Assembly (NCBI GenBank): GCA_051660685.1
Contig: JBOFQB010000093.1
Span: 33,604-97,603 of the forward strand
Direction of reading: 5' to 3'
Length of the DNA stretch: 64,000 nucleotides
Source of the DNA: JAVBSX01 sp051660685
GTDB lineage: Bacteria; Planctomycetota; Planctomycetia; Pirellulales; Thermoguttaceae
Numbering within the stretch: the stretch's first letter is position 1; every line of letters starts with the position of its first letter. Shown here in pieces: positions 53,370-63,200 of the stretch. Position numbers and translations under genes: made by a program. The notes beneath the pieces were generated by a model that saw only the letters and a list, made by a program, of their open reading frames with translations, had not been told where the DNA came from and did not search any database.

Positions 53370-56300
53370 TTATGCAACATCTCGACGTTTCAGCCGTTTA
53401 ATGCGTCCCGTTGAGGTCGTTTCCGTCCGATTCTCCACATCAAACGATAAAACCGTTTGATCGGTTGCAACGACGTGATTGCCCGATTCGGTGTTTGAAC
53501 TCGATGCCGGTCCCGGTTTTCGGGGGGTTTCACCAAAACCGGTTGTTCCCCGCGAAAAAATGGAATTGTTGGAATCACCAGATTCCTTGCAGGAATCGTT
53601 TGATTCTTTGCGGGGAACAACAGTTGGAGGACGCATTCCAACCCGGGTTTCCTGATCTTCTTCATAAACGTAAGGATAAGCAAGCGGGCGTGTATCTGAA
53701 CGTAATTCAAAACCCGTATCATCTGGGAATTGACCTTGTTGCTGATTCCATTCGTGATATTCCGCTTGTCCTTCTTGTTCATTTTTCCCCGTTGACCATT
53801 CCTGTCCATCTTGCCAAATTCGCCCAACTCGACCGTCTTGCCCGGTTTGTTCCTCTCGCCCCGCTCGCAGTCGATTCCCCTGTCGTGAACCCCCTTCTCC
53901 AACCCGATTCCTCTGTCCGTCCAACTCAAAAGCAATCAATCCCGTTTCAATCTCGTTCTGTTCAATCTCCTGTTCTCCTCGATTGCGCGACCACCATACC
54001 AAAAAGGCGGGGAGCATCACAAGGGAGGAGAACAAACAGCTTGTAACGCCGATTACTAGGACGCGACCAAGACTTTGGACACCTTGATGAGAGCTAATCA
54101 TCAGACTGCCGAACCCGACGATTGTCGTCAGTGATACAATCAAAACCGAACTCGCGGTTGAAGCAGTCATTCGGAATCGCCCCTTCTGCAATCGATAATC
54201 GTGAATGATATGAACTCCATCATCAATCCCGATCCCCAGAATAAGCGGAATTGCAATTGTATTGGCCGGATTAAACGGTATTCCCAAAAGTCCCATAAAA
54301 CCGAGCATTTGAGCGAGACCGAACATCATCGGAGAAAGAGCAAGAAGCGTGTCTTTAAGACTGCGAAAATCGATCAGCAGAATTGCCGTAATTGCAAACA
54401 AAGCATAAAGTGATGCCGTTTGGTATCCTCGTTGCATCTGCAATGAAGATTCATACGTCTGAAGAGGACTCCCAGTTGCTTGAGGATCAATGGAACGGAC
54501 TTTTTTAACGAACACTTCCATCTCGTCCATGTTCCAAATATCAGCATCACTGTAAATCCTCATAAGGTGTTTACCCCCTTTACTGACGAATCGGGAAACG
54601 AATGATTCCGGCAAGTCGCTCCATTCGGGGGGATTTGGATTGGCAATTCCGCGCAGGAGATGTAAACGTGAGAGCAAATCGACCGAGACGGCATTCTGAT
54701 AATCCTGCATTCGATGATAACAGTCCGAAAGAGACATGCGACGAAGAGCGTCCCGGACGGAACTCAGGTTCCGAATAATTCCCTGGGATTGGGAATCCGT
54801 CTGCAAAACCTGTTGAAGTGCCGTAATCGATTCGGCGATTGAATCAGGATGAAAAAGGGGAACAACTTGGGGTCGTTCGGGCAAATCGGCGAGAACTTTG
54901 GCGATTGAGGCAATATACGGCTGTTTGGTTGGGTCGTAACCGGGAATCATGGAGACGATTTCAGCAACCCGGAGTTCGGGGTATTTTTGGGCAAACTCTT
55001 CTTTGCGTTTGAGCAGGGTTTCCCGATTATCAGCGATTGAAAGGGCATACCAGGCATTTTGACCACTTTTGAGCAGTTTCTGCTCCAACTCAACACTTTC
55101 CAGTCCTTCCGGTTGTAAATGCAGCAGATTATGGTCGTACCATACTTGCGGAATTCCGGTTGCCAAAACAACCGTTGCAGTGATCGTAACGAACAGGGTC
55201 AAACGGGGAAAAGCAAAAAGCGGTTTAACCCAATGATAAACGTCAATCGGTTGAGCAATTTTCCAAAGAGGTCGAGTTCCGTCGGCGAGCTGAATGAAAA
55301 TGGGAACGATTAAAATGGTTGCGAGCGCACAAAGCAGAACACCTCCCCCGCTGATGATGCCGAGTTCGACGATTCCGGTAAATTCAGCAAATGCTGCCAT
55401 AAAAAAGGCAATCGCCGTTGTCAATGCTCCTGCAATCACTCCAGGTCCAACAGTTCCGGCTGTTTGCACAATTGCTTCTTGAGGGGATCGGACACTTTTG
55501 CGCAACTGCATGTACCGCGCAAGATAGTGAACGCTGAAATCGGTTCCCAAACCGATTAAAATAACGCCGAAAGAGATACTTAATATGTTCAGGTGTCCGA
55601 CTGCGAGAACAACATAACCGATTGTCCAGCTCAGTCCAATCAGAAGGGCAATGATTGCAAAGAGCGGATGTCGCAATCCGCCAAATCCCGCAAAAAAAAT
55701 GCACGAAACGCCAATTAACGAAATGATGCTTGCTTTGCTCATTGCGTCTTGCGAGAGCCGCATTTCGTCATTTTCCATAACCGGTAAACCGGTCAAACCG
55801 ATCTGTAAATCAGGATACTGATTCTGTGTTTCACGAATAATTTCCCGGAGTTTTTCAACCGATTCGGTTCCTTGCGCAAATTCCGTATGTTCCACTTCAA
55901 CGGGTCGAACGAGGACAAAGCCCATTACATTTTCGTTTTCGATTCCGGGCAAAATGAAGTATCCCGTTTCATTCTGTTGACCCGCTCCAACGACTTCGGG
56001 GGTCCCGAATTCACCTTGCATCTGCGACCAGGGTGAATTGTAAATCGGTTGGGACGCAAATGCTTGTGCAAGACTGTGAGAAACCAGATTCAATTGCTGC
56101 AATGTCCTCGCTCGTAATTGTTCAGGACTCTGAATCGGTTCGGCAACCTCTGCAACCCCATTTCCGCCGTATTGCCGCATCATTTCAGGATGTTCCAACC
56201 GAAGTCGCAACGAATCAAGCATGTTGCCAATATTGAGCTGAATCCATTGTCGGCGAACAATCTCCTGAGCTTCACTTGCAAAAGCATTGAGCGTCTTCAA

Positions 56301-56714
56301 ATCATTCGTTGAAACGTAATGCAACCCTTTTTGGCGGATTTTGGAGACATCAACCCCTTGCAAGGCGGATTGAAACAGACGTTGTTGTGAACCAATCAGT
56401 TCGGACAAGCGATCAAGAACGGGGGCGATTTCGTCGGCTGTTTTCCCCTCAACAACAACGATCATGTCTTCGCAATCGCCAAATTCTTCAATGTACTTCA
56501 ACCAAAGTTGGTTAAAACCACTTTTGGGATTGATAAGGTCCAGACGACTTGTTTTGAAGCCGAGATTGCCGATTGCCCCAACAATGCCAAGCAAGGCAAG
56601 CGCGACCCCAAACAGCAGAACTGTTCTGGGATTTCGCACACAACATCGGGTAATAATGACGAGAGGTCGAGCAAAAAGTGACGTCTCTGTCGTCGGCATC
56701 CTTTCCGAAGACAT
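53370..56714 (-). CDS. MMPL/RND-family transporter
   Basis: 1114 residues with two blocks of about six helices. Each block has the acidic transport motif of the family, seen as GLGTDFSVHYLARY near 410 and GIGIDDGVHIIHDY near 855. Two large outer-loop domains (about 60-290 and 510-750) separate them. The last about 200 residues are hydrophilic, low-complexity and probably cytoplasmic, with no recognised domain. Members export lipids or hopanoid-like compounds or drugs. The FliH-like gene follows in the same operon. Confidence 0.87.
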   Translation of the reverse strand: MSSERMPTTETSLFARPLVIITRCCVRNPRTVLLFGVALALLGIVGAIGNLGFKTSRLDLINPKSGFNQLWLKYIEEFGDCEDMIVVVEGKTADEIAPVLDRLSELIGSQQRLFQSALQGVDVSKIRQKGLHYVSTNDLKTLNAFASEAQEIVRRQWIQLNIGNMLDSLRLRLEHPEMMRQYGGNGVAEVAEPIQSPEQLRARTLQQLNLVSHSLAQAFASQPIYNSPWSQMQGEFGTPEVVGAGQQNETGYFILPGIENENVMGFVLVRPVEVEHTEFAQGTESVEKLREIIRETQNQYPDLQIGLTGLPVMENDEMRLSQDAMSKASIISLIGVSCIFFAGFGGLRHPLFAIIALLIGLSWTIGYVVLAVGHLNILSISFGVILIGLGTDFSVHYLARYMQLRKSVRSPQEAIVQTAGTVGPGVIAGALTTAIAFFMAAFAEFTGIVELGIISGGGVLLCALATILIVPIFIQLADGTRPLWKIAQPIDVYHWVKPLFAFPRLTLFVTITATVVLATGIPQVWYDHNLLHLQPEGLESVELEQKLLKSGQNAWYALSIADNRETLLKRKEEFAQKYPELRVAEIVSMIPGYDPTKQPYIASIAKVLADLPERPQVVPLFHPDSIAESITALQQVLQTDSQSQGIIRNLSSVRDALRRMSLSDCYHRMQDYQNAVSVDLLSRLHLLRGIANPNPPEWSDLPESFVSRFVSKGGKHLMRIYSDADIWNMDEMEVFVKKVRSIDPQATGSPLQTYESSLQMQRGYQTASLYALFAITAILLIDFRSLKDTLLALSPMMFGLAQMLGFMGLLGIPFNPANTIAIPLILGIGIDDGVHIIHDYRLQKGRFRMTASTASSVLIVSLTTIVGFGSLMISSHQGVQSLGRVLVIGVTSCLFSSLVMLPAFLVWWSRNRGEQEIEQNEIETGLIAFELDGQRNRVGEGGSRQGNRLRAGREEQTGQDGRVGRIWQDGQEWSTGKNEQEGQAEYHEWNQQQGQFPDDTGFELRSDTRPLAYPYVYEEDQETRVGMRPPTVVPRKESNDSCKESGDSNNSIFSRGTTGFGETPRKPGPASSSNTESGNHVVATDQTVLSFDVENRTETTSTGRIKRLKRRDVA

Positions 56715-57036
56715 TCAAACAGCGGGGTTAAAAGGTTTTTCGTAAAAAACGACACATACGGTTGACTTGTTCTTTTCGAGAATGTTCTGAAAACAACACG
56801 GTTTCCAAAGTGCCGGACCGGGATAGTAACTGATTTTGATTCTGCGAGCAAGAGCAATTTCTTGATGCTTTGCAATTGCCTTGTCTTGTTGGAGAATTTG
56901 CTGGAGCGAGGATTTGACAAGACGGAGACAACGGTTATAATGGTATCCCGTGATTTGATTTGGGAATTCGGGCAAGTTAGGCAGTTGACAATGGGGCAGA
57001 ATGGGTGATTTGGGTAGTTTGCGTAAGAAAAAGGGG
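56715..57036. other. Gap between MMPL gene and tRNA-Leu, holding the tRNA promoter
   Basis: No real gene; a minus-strand frame that touches the MMPL start is overlapped by the strong promoter at 56914-56941. Confidence 0.5.
56914..56941 (+). promoter_or_regulatory. Consensus promoter of the tRNA-Leu gene
   Basis: Perfect TTGACA (56914-56919) and TATAAT (56936-56941) with a 16-base spacer, 95 bases before the tRNA. Confidence 0.75.
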
Positions 57037-57120
57037 GGCCGAGTGGCGGAATGGCAGACGCTGGGGATTTAAAATCCCCTGACCGATATGGTCGTGCGGG
57101 TTCGATTCCCGCCTTGGCTA
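57037..57120 (+). tRNA. tRNA-Leu(TAA)
   Basis: 84 bases. Acceptor GGCCGAG pairs with CTTGGCT (two G-T pairs), anticodon stem GGGGA/TCCCC with loop TTTAAAA (anticodon TAA), a long variable arm TGACC-GATAT-GGTCG typical of class II Leu tRNAs, T arm GCGGG-TTCGATT-CCCGC, discriminator A73. CCA is not encoded. A terminator follows. Confidence 0.95.
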
Positions 57121-57130
57121 CTTCCCGGGG

Positions 57131-57172
57131 ACGCCGCAAGTGCCGTAAACACGGTACTTCGCGGCGTTTTTT
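57131..57172 (+). terminator. Rho-independent terminator after tRNA-Leu
   Basis: Strong stem of about 16 pairs beginning ACGCCGC and ending GCGGCGT around a short loop, followed by six T bases. Confidence 0.85.
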
Positions 57173-57383
57173 CTTTCACGAGCCGCATGTGAAGCGCAGC
57201 GCAACTTGCGGATAATCATCGGAGCAGCCCGAATTGGTGCTTGCATACAAGGCTTCCATTCGGATTAAAAGTATCTTTCTCCCAGTTTGGTTTGTACTTC
57301 CGCCGACCGGAACTTTAGTTGTTGGGAGGCTTCTGCGGTGAAGCGGCACGCTTCCGCCGTGTTGCGTTGGGACGGAAACCTCG

Positions 57384-57629
57384 CTATTTCACCTGTCCCA
57401 GCCGAAACTCCGCGACACCGGCAAAACTGGGCACGACAGATTTTTGTCGCCGTATTCTTGTAATGCGATGAAGCTTCTGATAGAATAGTGCCGTTGTGGC
57501 TGGACGAATCATTCGTTTACAACTTGCTGTTCCGCAAGACAATGATTTAAACAGTTGTTTTTCTATGTCACGCACGTAATGCGAGTAGCAAATCAAAATA
57601 ACACATGTCCACATCTGAAACACTTTCAA
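57384..57629 (-). pseudogene. Possible degenerate transposase remnant
   Basis: An 81-codon frame whose middle reads LSCGTASCKRMIRPATTALFYQKLHRITRI followed by FAGVAEFR. This vaguely follows the DNA-binding start of IS1595-type transposases (a GxxAxxxA, then FYxKLxxI, then a short strand before the first Asp), but no intact catalytic residue is present and the frame soon stops. It could equally be noise. Confidence 0.25.
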
Positions 57630-59500
57630 GTCTTGCCATTCTCAAAGCGAGTATTAACGAGGGGAATGACTACCACAATCAGTATTTACGTCCATTCATT
57701 GAGCAAATACTTCACGATGATACCCCAAGTATTGTAAGAGACGCTGACATCTCTCAAACACTTGAAATACGATATGGAATTATTATCCCTCCTCAAGTGG
57801 TGCAGCTCATTCTCAAACGTCTAGTAAGATCAGGAGTGTTAATAAGGAATCACGGTGTCTACTCGCTAGCCAAAACACCCGACGATAAAGGGATTGCGAA
57901 CAAAAAAGCAGATGCCGACAGACAAATTAGTTCCGTGGTCAAGGGACTCATTGATTTTTCTAAAAAGCATAATCACCCCATTGAATCAGATGAAAAGGCG
58001 AAGGAATTATTTTGCCTGTTTTTGTCGGACTTTTCAATTCAATGTATAAGTTCGTTTTGTAGGGGGACCGCAATCCCTGAAATCAATTCAGGATCAAAAA
58101 ATGTTGAATTAGTACTCGTAAGTAAATATATTTTTGAAATACAAAACAATTTTACCGAGCGATTTGACAGTTTTATGGTGCTGGTACAAGGTCACATGCT
58201 TGCCAACGGATTGATGTGTGATGACATTCAAAATATGGGAGGAAATTTTCGTGACGTTGTATTTTATATCGATACTCCCTTGGTAATCCAAATACTCGGA
58301 CTTGACGGTACTGAAAAGCAACAGTCAATTTGTCAACTTATTACTGCTTTACAAAATCTGCATGGAAGAGTTGCGATTTTTTCACATACTCAAACAGAAG
58401 TTGAAAATGTTATTCGGCGATCCGCAAAATTTATTGATTGTAGAGACGGACGAGGTGGAATTGTAAATCATGCACGAAAAAAGCACCTCTCGATGGCGGA
58501 CATAATCTTGAAAGCGGAAAAACTCGATGAATTACTGAAGGAAAAAAACATTGTGATAAAACCTTCCCCAAATTATGAAAGAGAATTCCAAATTGACGAA
58601 AGTATATTTTCTGATATACTCCAAGACGAGGTGCATTATCATGCAGACTCCAAGCAAGCAATAAATTATGACATTAATTCTGTTCGTAGTGTCATGGTTA
58701 TAAGAAAAGGTATATCGCCGACTCGAGTTGAAAATTCAAAGGCAATTTTGATTACAAGTAATTCAAAATTTGCTTATGCGGCGTATAAATATGTGAAAGA
58801 CAACGAGTTCGCGGGTGGCAAAGACCTCTCGTGTGTAATGACCGATTTTAGTATTGCAAATATTGCGTGGTTGAAGCAACCAGTGGAGTCTTCTATTCCT
58901 CGGTCTGAAATAATTTCGCACGCCTACTCTGCTTTTCAACCAACTGCCGCTTTTCTAAATCGTGTTCTAAAGGAAGTAGATAAATTGGACGCAAGCAATA
59001 CATTTTCCGAAAGAGACCACGCAATACTTCGTAGTCATTTGGTCGGTGATGAATTGATGGACATGACGCTCGGTAATGAAGACGCACTGTCAGGAGAAAC
59101 CATTTCGGATGCATTGGCTCGGGTTACAGAAGAGATTCAGCGAGAGACCAAGGCAAAACTTGATTCAGAGACCGAAAATCACGATAAAACGAAAGAACAG
59201 TTTAAGCAACTGCAAGGTGAGCAAGCGAATACAAAGGAGCGTATTCGTCTTTCATGCGACAAATGGGCAAAGATTTATTCATATTTGGTGTTGGTAACGA
59301 TCACCGCCGTATTAGGTTTTATTATCTTTTTTTCATCATGCAATTTTTTCGGGATTATATGGTCTGGGATAATAACTGTCATTTTAGGAATCGGTGGATT
59401 CTGCGGTTTTTCATACTCAAGTTTGCGCCAAAATTGCAATTCCTTTTTTTATCAATATCTCTTGAAAAATGAAAAGCTAAAGACAGAACTCGACTTGTAA
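57605..59500 (+). CDS. Winged-helix/PIN-like/membrane protein of unknown function
   Basis: 631 residues. Residues 1-105 look like a winged helix (SIVRDADISQTLEIRYGIIIPPQVVQLILKRLVRSGVLIRNHGVYSLAK). A central alpha/beta part resembles a PIN-type nuclease: VVFYIDTPLVIQILGLDG near 220-237 with a first Asp, QTEVENVIRR with a Glu near 265, AILITSNSKFAYAAYKYV, and VMTDFSIANIAWL with a later Asp near 412. Then comes a coiled-coil region (about 505-555) and two C-terminal membrane helices (YLVLVTITAVLGFIIFF and IIWSGIITVILGIGGFCGF). Its codon use is more AT-rich than the neighbours and it lies right after tRNA-Leu, so it is probably acquired. No partner gene is seen. Confidence 0.6.
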   Translation: MSTSETLSSLAILKASINEGNDYHNQYLRPFIEQILHDDTPSIVRDADISQTLEIRYGIIIPPQVVQLILKRLVRSGVLIRNHGVYSLAKTPDDKGIANKKADADRQISSVVKGLIDFSKKHNHPIESDEKAKELFCLFLSDFSIQCISSFCRGTAIPEINSGSKNVELVLVSKYIFEIQNNFTERFDSFMVLVQGHMLANGLMCDDIQNMGGNFRDVVFYIDTPLVIQILGLDGTEKQQSICQLITALQNLHGRVAIFSHTQTEVENVIRRSAKFIDCRDGRGGIVNHARKKHLSMADIILKAEKLDELLKEKNIVIKPSPNYEREFQIDESIFSDILQDEVHYHADSKQAINYDINSVRSVMVIRKGISPTRVENSKAILITSNSKFAYAAYKYVKDNEFAGGKDLSCVMTDFSIANIAWLKQPVESSIPRSEIISHAYSAFQPTAAFLNRVLKEVDKLDASNTFSERDHAILRSHLVGDELMDMTLGNEDALSGETISDALARVTEEIQRETKAKLDSETENHDKTKEQFKQLQGEQANTKERIRLSCDKWAKIYSYLVLVTITAVLGFIIFFSSCNFFGIIWSGIITVILGIGGFCGFSYSSLRQNCNSFFYQYLLKNEKLKTELDL

Positions 59501-59561
59501 TAAACCGTAAAATTTCATATTTTTGTTTCATAAACTTTGCTCCCGCGACATTATTCAGTGA

Positions 59562-60218
59562 AGCAGGTTTTTTGCCTCTGGCGGACTTCACGCCGAATCG
59601 GGAATTGTGAGGGATATCACTCCGCTTCTCCATTCAGTCCTCGCCGCTTGCCGATTCCGGCAATCGCTTGCAATCAATCCGTTCAATCAGTACGATCACC
59701 ATTCACTCCAAGCGGATGCTTGGCGGTTGCAACCCCAGTTGTTAGGAGGATACGAGTTTCTCGGCAAGCATGGACGGGATGGTCTGGCCGACATCCGCGA
59801 ACATCGTATCCCGGCAGAAATGTTGGTGCTTCGCAACAATCTGGATGAGTACATTTCGGCAGGTTATGCGTGGAATCATTATGAAACACGTCTTGAATCA
59901 CACAATGTTACGGGACATTCCTTTTTGTTTTCCTACAAAAAACGGGCTGGTTCCAACCGGGATGTGCAATTTTTCACCGATTGGGAGACAACAGGTTACG
60001 ACCAATTCCTTTCAACGCGACCGCGGGGTGATGTCGGGGTGGTGTACAACCCGCAACGGGATTATTCCTGCGGTATCGCCGGTCGGTTGCAGCAGGTGAT
60101 GGAAAATGCCGGGACAATCGAACAGGACATTTACCGGTTTGGGGCTTCCACTTTCGGAGAATGGCGACCGACGGTACGTTGGGGGATGGACGGATCGCTC
60201 GATTATTGGCGGTACTAG
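59562..60218 (+). pseudogene. Fragment of an outer-membrane beta-barrel protein, BcsC-like context
   Basis: The frame is open from 59562 with no start that fits a signal peptide; the first plausible start is GTG at 59607. The product alternates short hydrophobic strands (YISAGYAWNHYETRLES, GHSFLFSYKKR, DVQFFTDWETTGYDQFL, GVVYNPQRDYSCGIAGRLQQV) in beta-barrel fashion and stops at LDYWRY, where a barrel would normally continue. It overlaps the next gene in another frame by about 110 bases. Position before bcsA suggests a damaged BcsC-type exporter or a similar TPR-barrel. Both ends seem lost. Confidence 0.45.
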
Positions 60219-63200
60219 GCTCTTCCGACATCAGTGGGACCGTCAGTTCGTCATGCTCTTGGCCTCTGGATTTGTTCTGGCGTATCTCTTCTATCGTGGC
60301 GCTTGGACACTCAATCTGGTTTCGCCCTTTGCAACCTTTCTGTCTATCGGACTTTTTGTCTCCGAACTCTGGATGAGTGCCCTGCTTTTGCTCTATTTTT
60401 TTCAGGTCTGGAAACTGGAGGAACCGCCCGCGAGAAAACCGCTCCTGAATCGGTCGGTCGATGTTTTTGTCCCGACAGTCAATGAACCGGTTGAAATTCT
60501 GCGGGAAACCCTCTCCAGTTGCAATGCGATGGATTATCCGCATGAAACCTATTTGCTCGATGATGGCAATCGGGAGTCGATGCGGTTGCTCGCTGAAGAA
60601 CTCGGCGTTCATTACATCACCCGGGAGAATCGTGAAGGGGCGAAAGCGGGCAACCTCAATCACGCCCTGACGCAAACATCTGGCGAATTCATCGTCATTC
60701 TCGATGCCGATCATGTTCCCTTTCGACATTTGATTGACCGGTTGATCGGTTATTTTGACGATGCGAAAATGGGATTTGTGCAGTCCCCTCATTCGGTTTA
60801 CAATTTCGACAATGTTTCGGGGGACTGGTCGCCGAAAACACACCAATACTGGGAGGATGTCAATCTGTTCCATGACACCGTGCAGATCGGCAAGAATCAC
60901 TGGAACGCCGCCTGTTTCTGTGGAAGTGCCGCCATGTTCCGTCGATCCTCGCTCGAAAGTGTCGGCAATTTTGCCATGGAAACAGTTACCGAAGACCTTC
61001 ACACTGGGATGCGGATTGCCGCACGCGGCTGGAAATCACTGGCGATCAGCGAACCATTGATTGTCGGACAAGCCCCGGAGGACATTCACTCCTTCAACAC
61101 GCAACGGGTTCGTTGGGGGCTTGGCAATCTCAGTGTGCTGCATTTCGACAATCCGCTCACAATGCGGGGACTCACCCTGGCGCAACGCTTCAATTACCTC
61201 GGTTCCATTTTAAGCTGGACCGTCGGTCTGCCTTTGTTTTTCACCTTTCTAGTACCCATCTTCGTTCTTCTCACCACCGTTTCACCCATCCGCGAGGTTA
61301 CGCCGACTTACCTGTTGCTGCTCACCGCCTACTTGGGAAGTTTTCTCTTCGCCATGGAATACGTCTCCGGGAATGCCGCAAGTTTAATCGGTATCCAAAT
61401 CAATTTAATGTCGAATTTTCACGCCCAACTGAAAGCTGTGGCGAAAACCCTGTTCCGAAAAAAACGACCCCAGTTTTCCGTTACACCCAAATCAAGTCGG
61501 CGAACACATTTCCAAACATCGGGTTGGCAAATGTTTCTGGCGGTTCTTCCCCAGCTGAGTGTCATCATGGCGGGAATCATCGCCATTTTTTGGGCCGGGC
61601 TGAATCTCACCATGGGCATGGTTGATTATCCGAGCGGATTCATCGCCGGAAGTCTGGTCATGCTTTTTTTCATCTGGCTGGCTCTCATCTCCGTCAACAA
61701 ATCATTGCGATGCTTCCGAAGAAAACGTCGTTGGCACTATCCCGCCGTTTTACCCGTCGCTTTTCGCAAGGGGAATCTCTTAAATTCTGCTCCACCAACC
61801 GAATCATCTGAGCGTATGAATTATGGTGTCTCGTTTTTTTTCAATGACCAAGAAATCGAGTGGATTTCTTCGACACCTCTAGAACGTGGAGACCACCTTG
61901 CCTTGGTTCTCACGGCCCCCCTGCAAACGCTTGAGGTCGATGTTCTCATCACCGAAGCCTTTCTCGTCCGTAAGGGATACCATCAGGCACGCGGCTGGTT
62001 TTATCGGGGTGAAATACAGAATCCGAGCAATGAACAATTGACGCATCTGGACGAAATCGCGCTGAAGTATATTGTTCCGCGTATTTTGGAACAAAATTAT
62101 TGTTCCGGTGAACGTCAATGGATCGTCACCGTTTTTCAATCCCTCGTTCCTTTTGGACGTTTTCTGTACCGTTTTTTTTCGCCCCCCCGTGTCCCCTTTG
62201 TGATCCATGTTCATACGGTGCAGAACGATTCTGTAACAGTCGTAGAAGATTATAATGCCCAGACGTTCTCCTTCGTCCTGCCCTACGATCTGCCGGTGGA
62301 TGCCCCCCTAGAATTGGTCATGGAATGGGATGAACCCCTTCATTGTTCCTTGCAACCGAATCGGGTTGAACCTTTTCGGTTGGCGGGCAATACCTTTTAT
62401 CGGTATCACGTTTCGACGGAAAAGATGGAGGCGGGAGTGAGAGAACGATTCGGAGACTTTCTCTTTCGTGCAGCCGCCCTCGGTTGGGGGCAGGCGATTG
62501 ACCATGTGCAGGTCAGGAATTCCATTTTGTATGATGCAAAAATCGTTTCCTTCGGATTTGTCATCACATTCCTCCTGCTCGGCTTCGTCAGTGCCGTCTA
62601 TCTGTATGATAAAAATGATGATATTTTCATGGAACATACAGCAAGGTTTGAAACCGTTCCTTCGGATGTCCTTGCGAGCCGAACCCGGCTGGTGGAGATA
62701 CTCACCCAGATGGAATCATCCCAGGAAGCCGATTTGAATCGGTGGATGCGATTATACGATGCGGCGGTACGAATTCGTGATCCCGAGGTGAGTGCGCAGG
62801 CGGCGGATGCGATTGCTGATCTTTATACGAATCGTGGCAATCGGACGAAAGCGGCAGAATGGAAAATGGTTTCCGCCATTATGTATTTCCGCCTGAGTAA
62901 TCGTCGGGAAGACATGATTTTGCAGCTCAATGACATTCGTATCACGGGCGGGGAAAAACTTCTCACACCCGAAAAGCGTTATGAGTATTACATGATGCGG
63001 GCGAGAGCGGCGGCGGAGAAGAATGACGCCTTGACAATGGAAAGGTTTTATCGGGAGGCCTTGTATTTGAACCCGGAAAATGAAAAGGTGATGGCGGAAT
63101 GGTTTTCCTCGCTCCTTACGATGAAAAAGCATTACGATGCGGTGAAACAGGTCCCTCATGGTCCACACGATGCCTGGGTTTCGGACTACCAACGGGTTCT

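Noticed and set aside
56715..56975. An 86-codon minus-strand frame whose stop touches the MMPL start
   Set aside because: It starts at TTG without an RBS and lies across the consensus tRNA-Leu promoter on the other strand; composition does not look coding.
57037..60218. Direct repeat of the tRNA-Leu 3' end as an attachment site downstream
   Set aside because: No second copy of the T-arm/acceptor end could be found by eye before 60.2 kb, and no integrase gene is present.
59974..61002. 342-codon frame opposite to the BcsA-like gene
   Set aside because: It is the antisense shadow of the GT2 core, which carries all catalytic motifs on the plus strand.
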